Below are positions 24,069 to 32,881 of a DNA stretch of 45,940 nt, one piece after another. Made by a program: the position numbers and the translations under genes. Position 1 is the first letter of the stretch, and every line of letters starts with the position of its first letter. The notes beneath the pieces are model-generated. The model did no database searches. It saw only the letters and a program-made list of their open reading frames with translations, and had not been told where the DNA came from. Origin of the DNA: Lachnospiraceae bacterium (GTDB taxonomy: Bacteria; Bacillota; Clostridia; Lachnospirales; Lachnospiraceae); assembly GCA_009774345.1 (NCBI GenBank), contig VSNR01000010.1, forward strand, positions 1 to 45,940. Reading direction: 5' to 3'.

Positions 24069-25403
24069 ATGCTTTATTTGAAAGCACAGGAATTATCACA
24101 GATGCAGGATGTATTTAATGCCAATCCGCTGCAGGACGAAAAGGAGATTGACCGGTTTTACCAGGATGCGACGGAGGCAAGGACTGGCGACGCATATTCA
24201 GGTTTTGTCGAAAAGATGGGTTTATTGCTGGAGGATTCGCGTCAGTCGCTGATTCATAAACTCTTTATCGGTCATGCCGGAGTTGGTAAGACAACCGAGT
24301 TATACCGATTGAAGCATATAGCGGAAGAAAAAAAGTTCCTCACATGCATGGGAAGATGTGATATCGACCTGGATTCGGGTGATATTGAATATACGGATGT
24401 GTTGTTTTATATATTGGATCTGCTGGTGAATCAGGCGTGTTTAGAGGGGTTGAAAATCAGCGACCGCGTTGTGAAAAAAATCGAAAATTACTGGAACAGC
24501 AGCACAGAACTGGTCAGGACGATCTCCATGCAGGCGGAGACAGAATTTTCGCTTGGCCTGGGAAGTGAAACCGGCGTCATGAAGGTTATTCAGCTGTTAG
24601 CCAGTGTAAAGGCAATCTTGAAAAACAGTGCGGAGTCCAAAAGAGAGATACGGACGCAGATTGAGCCGCGCAGCAGTGAGCTCATTCATCAGATCAAGGA
24701 AGTGATCGAGGAAGTCAGAAGCCAATTGCAGGAAAAAGGACGTCCGGAGATTCCGTTTGTGATCCTGGACGGACTGGATAAAATTCCATTGGCACAGGCG
24801 CGGAAAATTTTTCAGGAAAATGGTTCCCGGTTTCAGGGGCTCCAGATTCACCTGCTGGTGACATTTCCGATTTCCTTATCGTACACACCGGAATATAAAG
24901 ACATTCAGGTTTGGTTTCCGAACCCGGAGAAACTGCCGATGATCAAGATCAGAAACTGGCAGCAGGGAGCGTATCAGGACGATTATACAGAGGGTGTGGA
25001 TACAGTGAGGGCGATTATCGGGAAACGAGCGGAACTCTCGTTGTTTGTGGAGGAGGCTTTGTCGGAGCTAATCAACTACACAGGTGGATATATAAGGGAT
25101 TTATTTCGGTGCATTTGCGAAGCGGCGCTGCGGGCAAGACTCCGTAAATCCAGAATCATTGAATTGGAAGACGCCAGAAAGGCGCTGGCCGTGTTGGAAT
25201 CGGACATTAACGGACGATACAGCGATGAACTGATCGGAAAAATGGAAGATATCTACAGGGGAAATAAACATGTCTCCACCTCGGAGGAAATAACCGTCCT
25301 GCTTCAGATTGGTGCGGTTTTGGAATATAATGGCACCAGATGGTGCGATCTGCACCCGCTGGTGGAGAAGTGGCTTGTGGAGAACAATAAAATAACAGGA
25401 TAA
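24069..25403 (+). CDS. P-loop AAA/STAND-like ATPase, partner of the TPR protein
   Basis: A 444-residue cytoplasmic ATPase. The ATG at 24069 has AAGGGGGA upstream. Walker A is GHAGVGKT (residues 68-75) and Walker B is FVILDGLDK (230-237). A long helical insertion between them (about 130-225) and a C-terminal winged-helix-like region (about 390-444, ending DLHPLVEKWLVEN) give an ORC/STAND-type layout. GHxGxGKTTEL is characteristic of ATPases I recall encoded beside TPR proteins, mainly in cyanobacteria and other environmental bacteria. The TPR gene starts 18 bases downstream. No effector domain (nuclease, protease, TIR) is fused. The role is unknown; signalling or conflict defence is inference. 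Confidence 0.78.
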   Translation: MLYLKAQELSQMQDVFNANPLQDEKEIDRFYQDATEARTGDAYSGFVEKMGLLLEDSRQSLIHKLFIGHAGVGKTTELYRLKHIAEEKKFLTCMGRCDIDLDSGDIEYTDVLFYILDLLVNQACLEGLKISDRVVKKIENYWNSSTELVRTISMQAETEFSLGLGSETGVMKVIQLLASVKAILKNSAESKREIRTQIEPRSSELIHQIKEVIEEVRSQLQEKGRPEIPFVILDGLDKIPLAQARKIFQENGSRFQGLQIHLLVTFPISLSYTPEYKDIQVWFPNPEKLPMIKIRNWQQGAYQDDYTEGVDTVRAIIGKRAELSLFVEEALSELINYTGGYIRDLFRCICEAALRARLRKSRIIELEDARKALAVLESDINGRYSDELIGKMEDIYRGNKHVSTSEEITVLLQIGAVLEYNGTRWCDLHPLVEKWLVENNKITG

Positions 25404-25420
25404 CGACGGAGGCATATTTT

Positions 25421-27169
25421 ATGGGAAACGATACTCAGGGGAATGAAGAGCAGTTGGAAATGCTGCTGATGACATTGGGGGAAGTTCGGCATGGAATATG
25501 CCTGTTTCAGTCTGAAAATCAAAGAAAGCGCGTTTCGCTGATTCAGGAGCGTTTCGGAAAAGAGAAGGTTATCGTGCATGACATTGCAGAGGACAATCAA
25601 GAAAATGGCATGATAAGCTCTAAAGATTTTAGAAGATGGGCCACAGAGACAGATGCGAATGTTGTGATCGTATATAATTTGCAGCTGCTAGGGTTGCGTT
25701 TCGGGGACGAAGAGGTGGTCGAAAAATTGAATTTCATGCGCGATCAGATTTTGGCAATCGGAAAATTGTTTGTGTTTGGCGTATCATCGTATTTCAACAG
25801 GCTCCTGTCGCGGAACGCAAGGGATTTGTATTCCTGTATCCTGTATCATTTTACTTTTCAGGACTCTGAGGAGAAGCTTGTGGGGATTCGTGATTTTGAT
25901 ATGGGAGCGTTGTCAGGGGACGATGCCTTGGAAACGTCGAGATACATGGAATTGAAAGAAAGGATACAGAACCATAGCGGGGCGAAGGATCTCTCGATGT
26001 ATCTGGCATGTATGGAAAGCTGGAACGGAGTAAGGGAATATCTCTCTTATCAGGAAAGGGATTTCATTATAGTTCTTGCAGAGGAGGTAGATCAATATTA
26101 TGCTCATATAGATCTTGGGATCAGAGATATGGAAAACATTTGGATTCTTGCAGGAACATGGATTGCGTTGGAAGATGCGGAAAAGAGTGTACCTTGGTAT
26201 GAAAAGGTGCTTCGTTTGGTGAGGGAAGAATTTGGAGAAAATCATGAATCATATGCGGACGCCCTCATGGAATACATAGACTATTATGAGGCAGTTGGTG
26301 ATTATGTGACCTGTGAAAAGTTTTATGACCATGTTATTCAAATCTATGGTGAAAGAAATTTGAAATATTCGGGAAAAGGCAGAAATACACTGCAACGGAA
26401 GGCCATTATGCTTCGAATGCAGTCCAAGTTTGTCGAGGCGTTGAATATATATCAGGAGTTAATAGATTACAACATTGTTCGGTATGGTGAGAAATATTAC
26501 GGCAATGCCTATTTATATAGTAATATGGGAAGAGTATATGAAGAGCAGGGAAATTTATCAAGAGCATTAGTACAGTATAATATGGCACTGGAGATACTCG
26601 AAAAGGCAGGAAAAAAGGGAGGGTGGCTTGTTCCAGTATATCAGAATTTGTGTGTGACATACATAAAATGTGGTAATTCGAATGAGGCATGGAAGTATAT
26701 AAAAAAGGCAAAAAAAATCGTAGAAGAGACCTATGGAAAAGATTCAATGTATCTTATTGATATTTATAACAGTATGTCCGGTGTCTGGAATGTACGAGGA
26801 CAGCCAGATAAAGAACTTGAATATTTACAGAGAGCCATAAATTTAATCAGACAGATTCATATGGAAGACAGTGAAAAGGCGTCATATATATACCACAATA
26901 TGGGTATGTTGTTGAGTCATAACGGACTTATGGATGATGCGATTGCTTTTTGCAGGTACGCAATCAATATCCGAGAAAAAGTATATGGAGAAAATAACGA
27001 GGTAACAGCAAGTTCATATGAACAGCTGGCATACGAATTATATATGATATCAGATCGTTTAGAGTCTAAGAAGTATATTGACAAAGCCAGAAGTATTTAT
27101 GTATCTCTATATGGCAGTCAAAGTGAACATGTGAAGAGAATTGATGATTTTCTCGAAGAGAATATGTAG
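25421..27169 (+). CDS. TPR-repeat protein, partner of the upstream ATPase
   Basis: A 582-residue protein. The N-terminal ~160 residues form an alpha/beta domain: GICLFQSENQRKRVSLIQER, then NVVIVYNLQLLGLRF, then LNFMRDQILAIGKLFVFGVS and ARDLYS. It resembles the nucleotide-binding-fold-like head of TPR proteins partnered with P-loop ATPases, though without a Walker motif. From about residue 240 to the end come seven or eight tetratricopeptide repeats of roughly 42 residues (for example NAYLYSNMGRVYEEQGNLSR, YHNMGMLLSHNGLMDDA), a protein-binding solenoid. GACGGAGG lies upstream of the ATG. The second half becomes AT-rich. It should sense or bind a partner and couple it to the ATPase; this is inference. 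Confidence 0.78.
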   Translation: MGNDTQGNEEQLEMLLMTLGEVRHGICLFQSENQRKRVSLIQERFGKEKVIVHDIAEDNQENGMISSKDFRRWATETDANVVIVYNLQLLGLRFGDEEVVEKLNFMRDQILAIGKLFVFGVSSYFNRLLSRNARDLYSCILYHFTFQDSEEKLVGIRDFDMGALSGDDALETSRYMELKERIQNHSGAKDLSMYLACMESWNGVREYLSYQERDFIIVLAEEVDQYYAHIDLGIRDMENIWILAGTWIALEDAEKSVPWYEKVLRLVREEFGENHESYADALMEYIDYYEAVGDYVTCEKFYDHVIQIYGERNLKYSGKGRNTLQRKAIMLRMQSKFVEALNIYQELIDYNIVRYGEKYYGNAYLYSNMGRVYEEQGNLSRALVQYNMALEILEKAGKKGGWLVPVYQNLCVTYIKCGNSNEAWKYIKKAKKIVEETYGKDSMYLIDIYNSMSGVWNVRGQPDKELEYLQRAINLIRQIHMEDSEKASYIYHNMGMLLSHNGLMDDAIAFCRYAINIREKVYGENNEVTASSYEQLAYELYMISDRLESKKYIDKARSIYVSLYGSQSEHVKRIDDFLEENM

Positions 27170-27189
27170 GAGGTACTATGAAAATGAAA

Positions 27190-27241
27190 CCTGCCTGCAT
27201 CTGTGAATTCAGAAGAAACCGATTCACGGGGCAGGCGTTTT
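27190..27241 (+). terminator. Probable terminator after the ATPase/TPR pair
   Basis: CCTGCC (27190-27195) and GTGAAT (27203-27208) pair with ATTCAC (27222-27227) and GGCAGG (27230-27235), followed by CGTTTT. The stem has an asymmetric internal loop. Confidence 0.5.
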
Positions 27242-27463
27242 GAACAGTACGGACAATTGGATACAGATAAGGAAGGGTGAATTCTCGCAGAGCTTGACCA
27301 GGCTTGTAAGATACTGTCCATAGACGATCCATATTATTACAGATTCTTAAACAAAACGCAGCGTTACTGGTTCAATTATATGGTTGATAAACAGAATGGT
27401 GAAATATGGTATATGGTGGACGGCAGGACAAATTTGTGGTACAAACTTTTTACGCTCAAGTGA
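27230..27463 (+). pseudogene. Decayed C-terminus, N-acylglucosamine 2-epimerase-like
   Basis: No start codon with a ribosome site is present, and an in-frame TGA (27278-27280) splits the frame. After it, 60 codons run to TGA at 27461-27463. They include an ILAELDQACKILSIDDPYYY stretch and the words YWFNYMVDKQNGEIWYMVD. The latter resembles the (VD)xxxGEWY pattern near the end of AGE-family epimerases. I read this as the worn 3' remnant of such a gene. The AGE assignment is by eye and uncertain. Confidence 0.4.
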
Positions 27464-27495
27464 AAAAAATTTTTATACAAAAATCCTGAAACAGC

Positions 27496-27524
27496 TTGCA
27501 GAACTAATGTTTGTATGCTACAAT
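27496..27524 (+). promoter_or_regulatory. Promoter of the Mrr-like gene and ylmH
   Basis: TTGCAG (27496-27501) and TACAAT (27519-27524) are 17 bases apart, about 40 bases before the start codon. Confidence 0.6.
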
Positions 27525-27563
27525 AAGATTGTTTCATGACAGAGATTCACAGATGAGGAAAAA

Positions 27564-28028
27564 ATGATGGAATCACAAATAATGACACAAGTGCTGGAAT
27601 TGCTGATTATCATAGCGGGAATCGTGCTGGTCGTGGTGCTGGGGGTGCTGGTCTGCAAGCGCTATCGGAAATACGCGTGGACGAGAGAGCGCGATCACAT
27701 GGATGGTTTTGATTTTGAATATTATTGTGCGGATCTGCTCGCGGCAAACGGCTTTGTCGATGTGAAAGTCACGCGCAGCAGCGGCGATTACGGCGTGGAT
27801 ATCTTGGCGGAGAAGGACGGCGTGACCTACGCGATTCAGTGCAAGCGCTACACAGGGCTTGTGGGCATCAAGGCAGTTCAGGAGGCCTACTCAGGCAGAG
27901 ATTATTATGACAGAATGGTTGGCGCTGTGCTGACTAACCAGTATTTCACCAAATCCGCGGTGCAGGCAGCACGAAAACTCAAGATTCTTCTGTGGGACAG
28001 GGACTATTTGCAGTCGATGGAACAGTAA
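27564..28028 (+). CDS. Membrane-anchored Mrr-like restriction endonuclease domain protein
   Basis: A 154-residue protein. Residues about 9-32 form one transmembrane helix followed by basic residues (CKRYRK), which place the rest in the cytoplasm. Residues 50-150 are an Mrr-type PD-(D/E)XK domain. It has FEYYCADLLAANGF, then GDYGVDILA with catalytic Asp79, then YAIQCKRY with the QxK motif (Gln92, Lys94), all intact. Such short TM-Mrr proteins are widespread; whether they cut foreign or methylated DNA or serve in DNA processing is not established. It begins a likely operon with ylmH, 25 bases downstream. Confidence 0.85.
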   Translation: MMESQIMTQVLELLIIIAGIVLVVVLGVLVCKRYRKYAWTRERDHMDGFDFEYYCADLLAANGFVDVKVTRSSGDYGVDILAEKDGVTYAIQCKRYTGLVGIKAVQEAYSGRDYYDRMVGAVLTNQYFTKSAVQAARKLKILLWDRDYLQSMEQ

Positions 28029-28053
28029 GGATTTGTTTATAAGGAGAAGAAAA

Positions 28054-28812
28054 ATGGATGCAGAAGAAACACGGTTTCGCAAACGTCTTGCAGAGCTGGC
28101 GGACAAATCCTACAACAGCAGCCAGTATTTTTTTACGAACTTTTTGTCGGCGGCGGAGCTGGATATCTATTATCAGATGGAACGGGAGCTGTCCTATGTG
28201 CCTGTCACTGTATTTGGCGGGACGATGGACTGCGAACGCGTGATGCTGCGCTTTGGGAGCGAGGCGCTTTGCGGATATGAGGCGGCGTTTCCGATTCAGT
28301 GCATCGAGATTCTGCCGCTCATTGAAAAATTTGGCGAGGAGCTGGGGCATCGGGATTATCTGGGTGCGCTGATGAATCTTGGCATAGAGCGCAGTACGCT
28401 GGGAGATCTTGTGATCAGCGGGAAACACGCCTTTTTGTTCTGCACGGAGAAAATGGCGCCCTATATCTTGGATACACTGGACAAGGTGCGCCACACAAAC
28501 GTCAGATGCCAGCTCGCCACACAGATTCCAGAGAGCACCATCACGCATTTGGAGAGAAAGACCGTGCAGGTCAGCGCTGCGCGGATGGACAGTGTGATTG
28601 CCAAAGTGTATAATTTGTCGCGCAGTGACAGCGTTTTGCTGTTTCGCGCCAAGAAGGTTTTTGTGAATGGCAGATTAAATGAGAACAACAGCGGCCAGCT
28701 CAAGCCGGGAGACAAAGTGACTGTGCGGGGATTTGGCAGATTTTGTTATGTGGAGACTGCCGGGGAGACGCGCAAGGGCAAGCTGAATGTCGCGGTTGAT
28801 CTGTACTGTTGA
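28054..28812 (+). CDS. ylmH: YlmH/RqcP2-like S4-domain RNA-binding protein
   Basis: A 252-residue protein with a C-terminal S4 RNA-binding domain (about 175-250: RMDSVIAKVYNLSRSDSVLL, then KVFVNGRL and LKPGDKVTVRGFGRF). The N-terminal part fits the YlmH family (MERELSYVPVTVFGG, ALMNLGIERSTLGD). In Bacillus, YlmH/RqcP2 binds stalled 50S subunits and supports alanine tailing in ribosome quality control; the family is also often found in the cell division cluster. Here it is not with sepF or divIVA, but follows an Mrr-like gene. AAGGAGA lies upstream of the ATG. Confidence 0.88.
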   Translation: MDAEETRFRKRLAELADKSYNSSQYFFTNFLSAAELDIYYQMERELSYVPVTVFGGTMDCERVMLRFGSEALCGYEAAFPIQCIEILPLIEKFGEELGHRDYLGALMNLGIERSTLGDLVISGKHAFLFCTEKMAPYILDTLDKVRHTNVRCQLATQIPESTITHLERKTVQVSAARMDSVIAKVYNLSRSDSVLLFRAKKVFVNGRLNENNSGQLKPGDKVTVRGFGRFCYVETAGETRKGKLNVAVDLYC

Positions 28813-28876
28813 GGCAGCTTTTCTTGTATATTTCGATAGAAAATTTGTATAAAAATATCTTTTTTAAATTACCCCA

Positions 28877-28904
28877 TTGATTTATTCTGCATTCGTGATA
28901 TGAT
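28877..28904 (+). promoter_or_regulatory. Probable promoter of the MATE gene
   Basis: TTGATT (28877-28882) and TATGAT (28899-28904) are 16 bases apart, about 60 bases before the start codon. Confidence 0.5.
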
Positions 28905-28962
28905 AGCAGACAACGCACTAGAGCGTGGCTTGGATATGCGCTAGAGAAAGAGGGGTAATAGT

Positions 28963-30306
28963 ATGGAAAAGAAGGCAGTGTACAGCATGACAGAGGGAAG
29001 TCCGGCAAAGCTTCTGCTCAAGTTTACGATTCCGATGCTGATCGGGAATTTATTCCAGCAGTTTTACAATATGGTTGATTCGATTGTGGTCGGCCGTTTT
29101 GTGGGTTCTAACGCGTTGGCGGCAGTGGGCGCAACAGGGTCCTTGAATTTCCTGTTTTTTGCGATGAGCTTTGGCATCGCGGCAGGCGTGGGCGTCGTGG
29201 TCTCGCAGTATTTCGGGGCGCAGCGGATGGATATGGTGGAGAAGAGCATCATCAACGGCATGTATCTGCTGGCGGCAGTTTCTGCCCTGATGGGCGTGAT
29301 CGGCATCCTTTCCGCGCGGTGGGTGCTGGCGGCGCTCGATACGCCCGAGATCATTCTGGATGATGCCGTGACATACATGCGTGTCTCCTGCGCGGGCATT
29401 CTGGCGATCGCAGCGTACAACGGTGTGGCGTCTGTGCTGCGCGCACTTGGGGATTCCAAGACACCGCTCTATTTTATGGTGGTGTCATGTTTTATCAACA
29501 TCGGGCTTGATTTGCTGTTTGTCGTCGGTTTTCAATGGTCGGTGTTTGGTGTGGCGCTCGCGACAGTCATCGCACAGATGGTTGCGGCAATCGGGGCATT
29601 TGCATACGCGCTGTACAAGATTCCATACTTTCATATAAAAATAGAAAACCGTCCGATTCGGCGGGATATTATCTCGCGTTGTTTCACGCTGGGACTGCCC
29701 ATCGCGCTGCAAAATGCGCTGATTGCTTTTTCGTGCATTTTCTTGCAGAAGGTGGTCAATGGGTTCGGCGAGAGTGTGGTAGCGGCGAACACGGCGCTAG
29801 GGCGGATTGAGCAGCTTGTACAGCAGCCGTACAACTCTCTTGGCGCGGCGATTACCACATACACTGGGCAGAATATCGGCGCGGGCAAGATCGACAGAGT
29901 GAAGCAGGGGTACAAAGCGGCATTTTGGAGTGTAGTTGTCTTTAGCATTGTCATGGTCATTCCGTGTCAGTTGTTTGGAGAGCACATTGTGGGAATCTTT
30001 GTGACGGAGCCGGAGGTGGTCGCAATCGGTGCCAAGGGGCTGTCCATCACAAGCATGTTCTACTTTTTCTTAGGGATGATCTATGTGGCGAGAAGTGTGC
30101 TCAACGGAGCCGGCGATGCTGCGTTTTCCATGATTAACGGTCTGATGGAGGTAGCAGGGCGCGTGGGATTTGCAGTGCCCCTTACCAAGATACCGTTTAT
30201 CGGCGTCTGGGGAATCTTTTTGACTACAGGATTGACATGGGCGCTGACTGGTTTGGTCAGCATGGCGCGGTATCATAAAGGCAAATGGGAATTTAAAGGA
30301 ATTTAA
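28963..30306 (+). CDS. MATE family efflux transporter
   Basis: A 447-residue integral membrane protein with about twelve transmembrane helices. It has the MATE start TEGSPAKLLLKFTIPMLIGN and the signature FQQFYNMVDSIVVGRFVG, repeated in weaker form in the second half (LVQQPYNSLGAAITTYTGQN). These export cationic drugs or metabolites in exchange for Na+ or H+. This subgroup is abundant in gut Clostridia and mostly uncharacterised; no substrate can be assigned. AAAGAGGGG precedes the ATG. No regulator gene is adjacent, and a separate promoter lies upstream of the next gene. Confidence 0.93.
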   Translation: MEKKAVYSMTEGSPAKLLLKFTIPMLIGNLFQQFYNMVDSIVVGRFVGSNALAAVGATGSLNFLFFAMSFGIAAGVGVVVSQYFGAQRMDMVEKSIINGMYLLAAVSALMGVIGILSARWVLAALDTPEIILDDAVTYMRVSCAGILAIAAYNGVASVLRALGDSKTPLYFMVVSCFINIGLDLLFVVGFQWSVFGVALATVIAQMVAAIGAFAYALYKIPYFHIKIENRPIRRDIISRCFTLGLPIALQNALIAFSCIFLQKVVNGFGESVVAANTALGRIEQLVQQPYNSLGAAITTYTGQNIGAGKIDRVKQGYKAAFWSVVVFSIVMVIPCQLFGEHIVGIFVTEPEVVAIGAKGLSITSMFYFFLGMIYVARSVLNGAGDAAFSMINGLMEVAGRVGFAVPLTKIPFIGVWGIFLTTGLTWALTGLVSMARYHKGKWEFKGI

Positions 30307-30323
30307 TCAGGAGATCAGAACGC

Positions 30324-30352
30324 TTTACTTCTATGTCAAATGCGTGTACAAT
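30324..30352 (+). promoter_or_regulatory. Promoter of the GH9-like/ddl/murF cluster
   Basis: TTTACT (30324-30329), 17 bases, then TACAAT (30347-30352) preceded by TG (extended -10), about 28 bases before the next start codon. Confidence 0.55.
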
Positions 30353-30379
30353 GAAAACGGATGAACAGAAAGGATTTTT

Positions 30380-31798
30380 ATGAATATGTATATAGTAGTG
30401 CGCAGAAGGTTTTGGGTCTGTGCGGTGCTGGCGTTTTGTCTCATCCTCTGTTCCTGTGGAAGTTTTCAGGATGCTCAGCAGCCCGGGATGGGAAATGAGA
30501 CAGAGGCAGAAGCCGCAGACAAGGCGCCGGAAGCCGTACAGCAGGAGGGATATGGTACACTGCTTGCCTCGCAGGGGATTGCGCTGCCGGTGAGCGTGCC
30601 AAGCGTCTATGCCGATGTGACTGGATATGTCACGGGCAGGGAGAAGAAGGTGGTTTTTGCGGGGGACAGGCATGGCAGGATGTTTGAAGTGATCCGCAGT
30701 CAGGATCATGAGGTCGTCTACACCGGCAGGATTTTGTCCAGCCAGCGGGACGTGCTCAGTGGCGCGCTGCTGAGCACAGGAGATTTCACACCGTTTGACG
30801 AGCCGGGAGTGTACTATATTCGAACAGATGTTGGAGGACAGTCCTACCCTTTTGAGATTGCAGCAGATACTTATGAGAAGCTGTTTTTGAATTTACTGCG
30901 GAACGTCTCTGGTGCAGGTATGCAGGAGACCCCGGAGGGGGTCTTAGATGTGAGCTTTGGAATGCATGTCATGATGTATGCGTTGCAGTGTAATGGCTCT
31001 TTGTTTGAGGCGACATATGAGCATCTTGACAAGAGTGAGCAGGACCGTCAGCTTGTCACACAGCTGTTATATATGGGAAAGTGGCTGTGTTCTAGACAGC
31101 AGGAGGATGGCAGCCTGTATGAAGACTATGAGGCGACGGCAGCATTCTGCGGGATTATGACGATGAGCCGTGACATGTTTGGACGGTATGAGGCACATGT
31201 GGGAGAGGAATACCAGAAGGCAGTCATGGCGGCATGGAACTGGCTCGAACAGCAGCCGTGCACAACGGAAAGTGCGAAAAATGCGCGGTTTTATGCGGCT
31301 GTACAGCTTTATCGCACCGAGGGTGACGCGGCATACCGGACGATTGCGGAAACCTTTTTACAGGAAAAGAAAGAGGACTACACCAGTGAGCCTTTTGTCT
31401 TTTACGGCGTGCTGGCGTACATCAGTGCGGAGAAGGATACCGACAGGGATTTGTGCACGCATATGATGCAGGACATTGTGGATAAGGTGGAAGCGGACTG
31501 TGAGGAGATTGAGCAGGATTATTTGTTCGGTGTTGGCACAAGGTCAGCGGAGGAAAATATGTCACATATGCTGCATCTGAGCTTTGTCAATTATCTGACG
31601 CCCAGCAAGGAATATACCGCCATCATTGAGAATACCATACAATATATGGGTGGGCTGAATGAGCATGGCATCTGTTATGTGGGCGCAGACGGTGTTTGGA
31701 GTGATATAGAAGCCATACAGGGGCATCCGTTTGAGTGGAGCGGTATTTTGCTCTTGGGTATGAGCAATATGCTTGGTAATTTCAGTGAGGGTATTTAA
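30380..31798 (+). CDS. GH9-like lipoprotein with CelD N-terminal Ig-like domain
   Basis: A 472-residue lipoprotein: signal peptide with lipobox LCSC and lipidated Cys26, then an acidic linker. Residues about 65-165 match the Ig-like CelD_N module of family 9 glycoside hydrolases (KVVFAGDRHGRMFEV, GDFTPFDEPGVYYIR). The rest is an all-helical, probably (alpha/alpha)6 barrel (DYEATAAFCGIMTMSRDMFG, LSFVNYLTP). The DAGD catalytic motif of true GH9 cellulases is not visible, so it may be inactive on cellulose or act on another glycan. It lies 21 bases before ddl and so is likely co-transcribed with cell-wall genes. AGAAAGGA precedes the ATG. Confidence 0.7.
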   Translation: MNMYIVVRRRFWVCAVLAFCLILCSCGSFQDAQQPGMGNETEAEAADKAPEAVQQEGYGTLLASQGIALPVSVPSVYADVTGYVTGREKKVVFAGDRHGRMFEVIRSQDHEVVYTGRILSSQRDVLSGALLSTGDFTPFDEPGVYYIRTDVGGQSYPFEIAADTYEKLFLNLLRNVSGAGMQETPEGVLDVSFGMHVMMYALQCNGSLFEATYEHLDKSEQDRQLVTQLLYMGKWLCSRQQEDGSLYEDYEATAAFCGIMTMSRDMFGRYEAHVGEEYQKAVMAAWNWLEQQPCTTESAKNARFYAAVQLYRTEGDAAYRTIAETFLQEKKEDYTSEPFVFYGVLAYISAEKDTDRDLCTHMMQDIVDKVEADCEEIEQDYLFGVGTRSAEENMSHMLHLSFVNYLTPSKEYTAIIENTIQYMGGLNEHGICYVGADGVWSDIEAIQGHPFEWSGILLLGMSNMLGNFSEGI

Positions 31799-31819
31799 GG
31801 AAAGGTATGGTTATTAAAT

Positions 31820-32863
31820 ATGAAGATAGTAGTTTTGGCAGGCGGCATCAGTACAGAGCGTGATGTGTCGCTGGTCACAGGTTCCATGATCTACAAGGCG
31901 CTCAGGAAAAAAGGACATAACCCGGTTCTGCTCGATTTGTATCTTGGTTATGAGGAGGAGACAGCAGATGTATTTGCGCTGGGCAGAGACTGGAGTGAGA
32001 ACTTTGGCGCGATCTCAGAGAAAAATCCCGATATCAGTGCGGTCAAGGCACTCAGAAAGGACAATCCAGCGTGTGCGATCGGGCCGCGTGTGATTGAAAT
32101 CTGCGCGCAGGCAGATATTGTCTTTCTGGCGCTTCATGGCCAGAACGGTGAGGATGGCAAGATTCAGGCAATGTTTGATCTGCTGGACATCAAGTACACC
32201 GGTACAGATTACTTGTCGAGTGCGCTTGCCATGGATAAGGCGATATCGAAGGAGCTTTTTCGGAAATATAAGATTCCCACGCCGAAGGGAATCACCGTCT
32301 GCCGGAAGGAAAAGCAGATGATTGAGGCGTGGAGCATCTTCCCATGTATCGTCAAGGTAAACTGCGGCGGTTCCAGCGTAGGGGTCTATAAGGCGGATGA
32401 CCGCCAGCAGCTAGAAGCGTCGCTTGAGCAAGCGTTTGCCTTCGAGGACAGGGTAATCATTGAGCAGTTTATCGAGGGGCGTGAGTTCTCGATCGGCGTC
32501 ATTGACGGCGAGGCGCTTCCGGTGATTGAGATTGCGCCCAAGGTGGGCTTTTATGATTACAAAAATAAATATCAGGCAGGAACGACGGTGGAGACTTGTC
32601 CTGCGGAATTGGATATCAATGTGACAAGAGCGATGCAGTCCTGCGCGGAGACTGTATATAGAGCGCTCAGGCTCAAGACCTATGCGCGCATGGACTTTCG
32701 CATGGATTCTGCGTATCAGTTTTATTGTCTTGAGGCAAACACGCTGCCGGGCATGACCCCGACGTCCCTGCTTCCGCAGGAGGCACGGGCAGTGGGAATG
32801 AGTTTCGAGGATTTGTGCCAGCGCATTCTTGACAGTTCGATGGAAAAATATGGAGAGCGGTAG
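31820..32863 (+). CDS. ddl: D-alanine--D-alanine ligase
   Basis: Joins two D-alanines with ATP for the peptidoglycan stem peptide. This 347-residue ATP-grasp protein has the Ddl signatures ALHGQNGEDGKIQ, the glycine-rich GGSSVGVYKA, IEQFIEGREFSIGV, the omega-loop region YDYKNKYQAGTT and the metal-binding end ARMDFRMD...FYCLEANTLPGMTPTSLLP. The YxxKY omega loop fits D-alanine rather than D-lactate as second substrate. AAGGAAAGG lies upstream. It is followed after 18 bases by murF, whose enzyme uses its product, so the two form one functional unit. Confidence 0.94.
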   Translation: MKIVVLAGGISTERDVSLVTGSMIYKALRKKGHNPVLLDLYLGYEEETADVFALGRDWSENFGAISEKNPDISAVKALRKDNPACAIGPRVIEICAQADIVFLALHGQNGEDGKIQAMFDLLDIKYTGTDYLSSALAMDKAISKELFRKYKIPTPKGITVCRKEKQMIEAWSIFPCIVKVNCGGSSVGVYKADDRQQLEASLEQAFAFEDRVIIEQFIEGREFSIGVIDGEALPVIEIAPKVGFYDYKNKYQAGTTVETCPAELDINVTRAMQSCAETVYRALRLKTYARMDFRMDSAYQFYCLEANTLPGMTPTSLLPQEARAVGMSFEDLCQRILDSSMEKYGER

Positions 32864-32881
32864 GAAAATGGAGGGGCTGTC

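Noticed and set aside
23833..24099. Minus-strand 88-codon frame before the ATPase gene
   Set aside because: It overlaps the start of the ATPase gene and has no ribosome site or similarity I can recognise.
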